A DNA stretch of 64,000 nt from NCBI GenBank assembly GCA_017794825.1, contig CP051237.1, positions 5,629,342-5,693,341 on the forward strand, written 5' to 3'. Of this stretch, positions 60,243-64,000 are shown one piece after another; within the stretch, counting starts at the first letter, position 1, and the number at the start of each line of letters is the position of its first letter. Position numbers and translations under genes: made by a program. This stretch comes from Pararhizobium sp. (GTDB lineage: Bacteria > Pseudomonadota > Alphaproteobacteria > Rhizobiales > Rhizobiaceae). The notes beneath the pieces were generated by a model, which made no database searches, was not told where the DNA came from, and saw only the letters and a list, made by a program, of their open reading frames with translations.

Positions 60243-60683
60243 ATGGTTTCAACCGTCTATGTCCTGAACGGACCTAATCTCAATGCCCTCGGCAAGAGAG
60301 AACCCGGGATCTATGGCGGGAAGACTCTGGAGACCATCGAAGCAGACTGCCACAATATCGGCGAAACACTCGGCTTCAAGATAGATTTCCGGCAAAGCAA
60401 TCACGAAGGCGTGCTCGTCGACTGGTTGCAGGAAGCCGGCGACAAGGCTGTCGGAGTCGCGCTTAATCCGGGCGCCTACGGGCACACATCCATAGCGTTG
60501 CACGATGCAATTCGCTCGATCGATATCCCGGTCGTCGAGCTGCATCTGTCCAATATTCATGCAAGAGAATCGTTTCGTCATGTGTCAATGACCGCCCCGG
60601 TGTCCAAGGGCGTCATTTGCGGTTTCGGCCCAGGCAGCTATATGCTGGCCCTGCGCGCGCTGGCCGACATGACGGGCAAATAA
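60243..60683 (+). CDS. aroQ: 3-dehydroquinate dehydratase, type II
   Basis: Shikimate-pathway dehydratase of 146 residues. Motifs are VLNGPNLNALGKREPGIYGG with catalytic Tyr24, DFRQSNHEG (Asn), LNPGAYGHTS and PVVELHLSNIHARESFRH with His101 and the lid arginine. It precedes accB and accC, the normal rhizobial order. Confidence 0.97.
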   Translation: MVSTVYVLNGPNLNALGKREPGIYGGKTLETIEADCHNIGETLGFKIDFRQSNHEGVLVDWLQEAGDKAVGVALNPGAYGHTSIALHDAIRSIDIPVVELHLSNIHARESFRHVSMTAPVSKGVICGFGPGSYMLALRALADMTGK

Positions 60684-60703
60684 AAAACGAAGGGCCCATT
60701 TCG

Positions 60704-61171
60704 ATGGCAACAAAAAAATCAGGGATCGATCAGGATCTCGTTCGCGATCTGGCGACAATACTCAACGAGACCGATCTGACGGAAATAGAAATCGAACAGG
60801 ACGATCTTCGGATCCGGGTTTCCCGAAGCCGCGACAGCGCCGTTACCTATTACGCGCCTCCGACGCAGCACAGCGCCCCGGCTGCGGCTTCGGCGCCCGC
60901 AGCCTCCGTCAGCGCCACGCCCCCTGTCAATGACCTGTCCAACGCCGTCACCGCGCCCATGGTCGGAACGGCCTATCTTGCGCCCTCGCCCGACGCGCGG
61001 CCCTTTGTCGAAGTTGGCCAGACGGTGTCGGAGGGCGAGCCGCTGATGATCATCGAAGCGATGAAGACGATGAACCAGATCCCGGCCCCGCGATCCGGCA
61101 AGGTGACCGCCATACTTGTCGAGGACGCCCAGCCGGTCGAGTTCGGCGAACCGCTTCTCGTCATCGAGTAG
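60704..61171 (+). CDS. accB: Acetyl-CoA carboxylase biotin carboxyl carrier protein
   Basis: Carrier subunit (155 residues) of acetyl-CoA carboxylase, first step of fatty-acid synthesis. The N-terminal helical part (DLVRDLATILNETDLTEIEI) is followed by a Pro/Ala-rich linker (about 50-75) and the biotinyl domain with PMVGTAYLAPSPDARPFVEV. The biotinylated Lys121 sits in EAMKTMN, where the usual second Met after Lys is Thr, a variant frequent in rhizobia. ATG at 60704, 20 bases after aroQ. Confidence 0.96.
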   Translation: MATKKSGIDQDLVRDLATILNETDLTEIEIEQDDLRIRVSRSRDSAVTYYAPPTQHSAPAAASAPAASVSATPPVNDLSNAVTAPMVGTAYLAPSPDARPFVEVGQTVSEGEPLMIIEAMKTMNQIPAPRSGKVTAILVEDAQPVEFGEPLLVIE

Positions 61172-61180
61172 GATCGCGTG

Positions 61181-62527
61181 ATGCTCTCGAAAGTTCTGAT
61201 AGCCAATCGCGGCGAAATCGCCCTTCGCGTTTTGCGGGCCTGCAAGGAGCTCGGAATAAGCACGGTCGCGGTTCATTCGACCGCAGACGCCGACGCCATG
61301 CACGTCAGGCTCGCCGATGAAAGCGTCTGTATCGGGCCGCCGGCGAGCCGGGACAGTTATCTCAATATCCACCAGATCGTGGCGGCCTGTGAAATCACCG
61401 GCGCCGATTCGGTTCATCCCGGCTACGGATTCCTGTCGGAAAACGCAAAATTCGCCGAAATACTGGAAGCCCACGGCATCATGTTCATCGGGCCGACAGC
61501 GGAACACATCCAGCTCATGGGCGACAAGATCACCGCCAAGAAAACGGCGGAGCAGCTGGGAATACCGGTCGTTCCGGGGTCCGACGGCGAAGTCAGCGAC
61601 GAAGCCGCCGGAATACGGGTGGCGGCGGAGATCGGCTATCCGGTCCTGATCAAGGCGACCGCCGGCGGCGGCGGCCGCGGCATGAAGGTCGCCCGCAACG
61701 AAAGCGAATTGTCGGTAGCCCTCGCAACGGCGCAAAGCGAGGCCGAAGCCGCCTTCGGAAACAGGTCGGTCTATATCGAGAAGTACCTGGGCCAGCCGCG
61801 TCATATCGAAGTTCAGGTGATGGGAGACGGCGAAGGAAACGCCATTCACCTTGGAGAACGCGACTGTTCGCTGCAGCGCCGTCACCAGAAGATCTGGGAA
61901 GAGGCGAATTCCCCAGCGCTGACGCCGGAGTTGCGCGAAAAGATCGGCATGATTTGCGCGCACGCCATGCAGAAGCTGAAATATCGCGGCGCCGGCACGG
62001 TGGAGTTCCTCTACGAGAACGGCGAGTTCTATTTCATCGAAATGAACACGCGCCTGCAGGTCGAACATCCCGTCACGGAAGCCATCACCGGCATAGACCT
62101 CGTCAATGAACAGATCCGCGTCGCATCGGGCGACGGTCTCTCCGTCTCGCAGGACGAAGTCACCTTCACCGGTCACGCGATCGAGTGCCGCATCAACGCC
62201 GAGGATCCGAGGACCTTCACTCCCTCTCCGGGCACGATAACACACTATCATCCGCCGGGCGGTCTCGGCGTTCGCGTGGATTCCGGCGTCTATCAGGGGT
62301 ACAAGATCCCGCCCTACTACGACAGCCTGATCGGCAAGCTCATCGTGCATGGCCGCACGCGGCCCGAAGCGATGATGCGTCTGCGTCGCGCGCTTGGCGA
62401 ATTTGTCATCGACGGCATCAAGACCACGATCCCGCTGTTCAGCGATCTGCTTTCCAATCCCGATATCGCCAGCGGCGACTATGATATCCATTGGCTGGAG
62501 AAGTACCTGGCCGGAAGTCAGGGGTAA
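61181..62527 (+). CDS. accC: Acetyl-CoA carboxylase biotin carboxylase subunit
   Basis: Biotin carboxylase of 448 residues using ATP and bicarbonate. It has the N-terminal KVLIANRGEIALRVLRACKE, the ATP-grasp glycine loop KATAGGGGRGMKV, the metal and base residues in GTVEFLYENGEFYFIEMNTR (Glu-x-Asn-x-Arg) and LQVEHPVTEAITGIDLV. ATG at 61181; a GTG three bases earlier is also in frame. It is nine bases after accB. Confidence 0.98.
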   Translation: MLSKVLIANRGEIALRVLRACKELGISTVAVHSTADADAMHVRLADESVCIGPPASRDSYLNIHQIVAACEITGADSVHPGYGFLSENAKFAEILEAHGIMFIGPTAEHIQLMGDKITAKKTAEQLGIPVVPGSDGEVSDEAAGIRVAAEIGYPVLIKATAGGGGRGMKVARNESELSVALATAQSEAEAAFGNRSVYIEKYLGQPRHIEVQVMGDGEGNAIHLGERDCSLQRRHQKIWEEANSPALTPELREKIGMICAHAMQKLKYRGAGTVEFLYENGEFYFIEMNTRLQVEHPVTEAITGIDLVNEQIRVASGDGLSVSQDEVTFTGHAIECRINAEDPRTFTPSPGTITHYHPPGGLGVRVDSGVYQGYKIPPYYDSLIGKLIVHGRTRPEAMMRLRRALGEFVIDGIKTTIPLFSDLLSNPDIASGDYDIHWLEKYLAGSQG

Positions 62528-62533
62528 TCTCTC

Positions 62534-63145
62534 ATGATGCACGGGAGTGGTGATCGGTCGAATATCACTCCGCAGCTCCTGCTGAAGGCCTACAGTTGCG
62601 GCCTTTTCCCGATGGCGGATTCTGCCGACGACCCGGACGTGTTCTGGGTCGAGCCGGAGATGCGCGGGATCATCCCTCTCGACGACTTCCATGTCCCGAA
62701 GAGCCTGAAGAAGATCATTCGCCAAAAACGGTTCGAAATCCGCATGAACACGGCGTTCACAGCCGTCATGGACGGGTGCGCCGAGCCGGCGCCCGGGCGT
62801 CTCAACACATGGATCAACGGCACTATTCGGCAACTCTACACCGAGTTGCATCACATGGGTCACGCGCACAGCGTCGAGGCGTGGCGAGACGGAATGCTCG
62901 TCGGCGGACTGTACGGCGTTTCCCTCAGGGGCGCGTTCTTTGGAGAAAGCATGTTCTCCAGGGCGCCAGACGCTTCCAAGGTTTGCCTGGTCCATCTGGT
63001 GCGTCATCTGATCCAGAGCGGCTTTGTGCTGCTCGACACCCAATTCACGACAGATCATCTGGCGCGTTTCGGCGCGATCGAGGTGCCGAAAAGCGTCTAT
63101 CGAGAATTGCTGGAGGAATCGCTGCTGATCGAGGCGGAGTTTTGA
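62534..63145 (+). CDS. aat: Leucyl/phenylalanyl-tRNA-protein transferase
   Basis: Transferase of 203 residues that adds Leu or Phe to N-terminal Arg or Lys, making N-degrons for ClpS/ClpAP. Family segments are LLKAYSCGLFPMADS, FWVEPEMRGIIPLD, AYxxLH-type region LYTELHHMGHAHSVE and GGLYGVSLRGAFFGESMFSR, then LLDTQFTTDHLARFGA. It starts six bases after accC; a second ATG follows the first directly. Confidence 0.96.
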   Translation: MMHGSGDRSNITPQLLLKAYSCGLFPMADSADDPDVFWVEPEMRGIIPLDDFHVPKSLKKIIRQKRFEIRMNTAFTAVMDGCAEPAPGRLNTWINGTIRQLYTELHHMGHAHSVEAWRDGMLVGGLYGVSLRGAFFGESMFSRAPDASKVCLVHLVRHLIQSGFVLLDTQFTTDHLARFGAIEVPKSVYRELLEESLLIEAEF

Positions 63146-63184
63146 AGAAAATAGAGGGATGCCGCGTCCTTGGGCAGGCGTCGT

Positions 63185-63769
63185 CTACTTCCTGCGGCTC
63201 GGCTTTCTGGCGAGGCCCGCCATCCTCGCTTTAACGGTTTCGAGTTCGATTTCGTTCGGGTCGAAAGGCATTCCGTACCACTCAAGCGTATCGTCATATT
63301 CTTCGTGGGCTTCGTCTTCCATGACCTCCAGAAACATTTCAAAGCCCGGAGGGCCGCCCACATCCTCTGGCGGAGTTCTCCATTCGCCATCGACAAAGAC
63401 CGGCAAGCGTTTGTCCTGCGGCATGACGAACAGTTCCTCCACCTCGATGAGATGCTCCCAGTTGTCGCCCATATCGTAGATGTACAGAAATTCCGTAATG
63501 GCCTTGTCACGCAGTTCGGTCAATCGCACCGAGCCGGCGTCGACAACCGCGTCAGGATCAGGATCGTCTTCAAACGGAAGACCGTATCGATTGCCGGCGA
63601 TGTCGAACTCCCACAAATGGCTGTTTTGCCACAGGAAGGCCGCCTGGATCGTATGGTGCAATTGCATGAACGTCATGGACAGCGGGACTTCCACCCGGCG
63701 CCAGGGAGCGGGCTCGAGATCGTACAGAGTAATCCGAATCCGGGCGGCGTCGGGAACAGACGAATTCAT
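63185..63769 (-). CDS. Plasmid pRiA4b ORF-3-like protein
   Basis: Protein of 194 residues of the pRiA4b ORF-3 family: RIRITLYDLEPAPWRRVEVP, FMQLHHTIQAAFLWQNSHLW and the acidic YIYDMGDNWEHLIEVEEL are family landmarks. A basic tail (LARKPSRRK) ends it. The function of the family is unknown; it occurs on plasmids and in mobile regions. It lies between aat and the DUF2155 gene on the minus strand, inside an otherwise conserved block. Confidence 0.9.
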   Translation of the reverse strand: MNSSVPDAARIRITLYDLEPAPWRRVEVPLSMTFMQLHHTIQAAFLWQNSHLWEFDIAGNRYGLPFEDDPDPDAVVDAGSVRLTELRDKAITEFLYIYDMGDNWEHLIEVEELFVMPQDKRLPVFVDGEWRTPPEDVGGPPGFEMFLEVMEDEAHEEYDDTLEWYGMPFDPNEIELETVKARMAGLARKPSRRK

Positions 63770-63825
63770 TGCGAATCCTCTTGAACAGCGATTGCGATCA
63801 GACGCTATAGTTTACGAAAGCAGCT

Positions 63826-64000
63826 TCAATTCGTCGCCGATGGCGGCGGCACGTCGGAATCCATCCGGCAGCTTTTCAGCCAGACGTCGTAGACCGCGTG
63901 ATCGACGGCGTTGAGGCCCGGCGAGTCGGCGAACATCCAGCCGGTGAATATCCGCCGGATCTTCCGGTCGAGGGTTATTTCATCGACCTCGACGAATGTC
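63826..64000 (-). CDS. DUF2155 domain protein, C-terminal part (cut by window edge)
   Basis: The visible 58 codons encode the C-terminal end of a DUF2155 protein: RIFTGWMFADSPGLNAVDHA, then VYDVWLKSCR and a short Pro-rich tail. The F-S/T-G-W-M-F-A and GLNAVxHxVYDVW motifs are diagnostic of this alphaproteobacterial periplasmic family of unknown function, normally found next to aat. The N-terminal signal peptide is outside the window. Confidence 0.88.
   Translation of the reverse strand, partial: TFVEVDEITLDRKIRRIFTGWMFADSPGLNAVDHAVYDVWLKSCRMDSDVPPPSATN

Noticed and set aside
60719..63058. 779-codon open frame on the minus strand opposite accB, accC and aat
   Set aside because: It is the mirror of three firmly identified genes; such long antisense frames arise from GC-rich codon bias and it shows no family motif.
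1..64000. CRISPR arrays, rRNA genes and intact insertion sequences
   Set aside because: No regularly spaced repeats, rRNA signatures or complete transposase genes were seen on either strand.

Overview
The window reads as a chromosomal segment of an alphaproteobacterium of the order Hyphomicrobiales (Rhizobiales). The grounds are gene content and order: argS-dgt-erpA-xth-exoR-valS-popZ-tolC-pcm at the left, and nadK, prfB (with its programmed frameshift), mrcA, an AmiC-type amidase, rne, dsbA, aroQ-accB-accC-aat and a DUF2155 gene at the right. ExoR, the DUF2497/PopZ protein and an RNase E whose S1 domain carries an acidic insertion all fit that order. I cannot fix family or genus from the sequence alone.

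Layout. 0-11.1 kb is conserved housekeeping. 11.3-16.1 kb is a small accessory patch: a Rieske oxygenase divergent from an iodotyrosine-deiodinase-like flavoprotein, a TauE/SafE permease, a dienelactone-hydrolase-like protein and an orphan ATP-grasp ligase. 16.2-28.2 kb is a ten-gene minus-strand catabolic operon (gamma-glutamyltranspeptidase-like hydrolase, five-gene peptide-type ABC importer, FMN-binding protein, DUF917 protein, class III CoA-transferase, DapA-like aldolase) facing its own IclR regulator, with two matching 17-bp palindromes between them. 28.2-34.6 kb is an oxidative uronate-degradation locus: uronate dehydrogenase and a TRAP transporter on one strand, a GntR/FCD regulator, KdgD and galactarolactone isomerase on the other. 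34.6-42.1 kb holds an App1-like phosphatase, a glyoxalase-fold protein, a second TRAP operon, a regulator with a beta-propeller gene and a DUF899 gene.

42.2-47.3 kb looks like the edge of an old integrated element: an AbiEi/AbiEii toxin-antitoxin pair, a proteasome-beta-like Ntn-hydrolase with a coupled small partner, an HTH/class III cyclase fusion and a frameshifted integrase C-terminus lying beside tRNA-Thr(TGT). From 47.6 kb to the right end the sequence is again mainly core: NAD kinase, RF2, PBP1a, amidase, RNase E, aminotransferase, DsbA-like protein, type II dehydroquinase and the acetyl-CoA carboxylase biotin subunits.

Points that stand out: the Ntn-hydrolase pair at 44.4-45.4 kb, whose Thr/Asp/Lys spacing is exactly that of proteasome beta subunits; the deiodinase homologue with its E/Y/K lid triad; the IclR-controlled operon of unknown substrate; repeated operators in front of both catabolic loci; terminator hairpins after the binding-protein gene in both TRAP operons; and a 23-bp dispersed repeat in two intergenic regions. 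No CRISPR array, rRNA or intact insertion sequence was seen.
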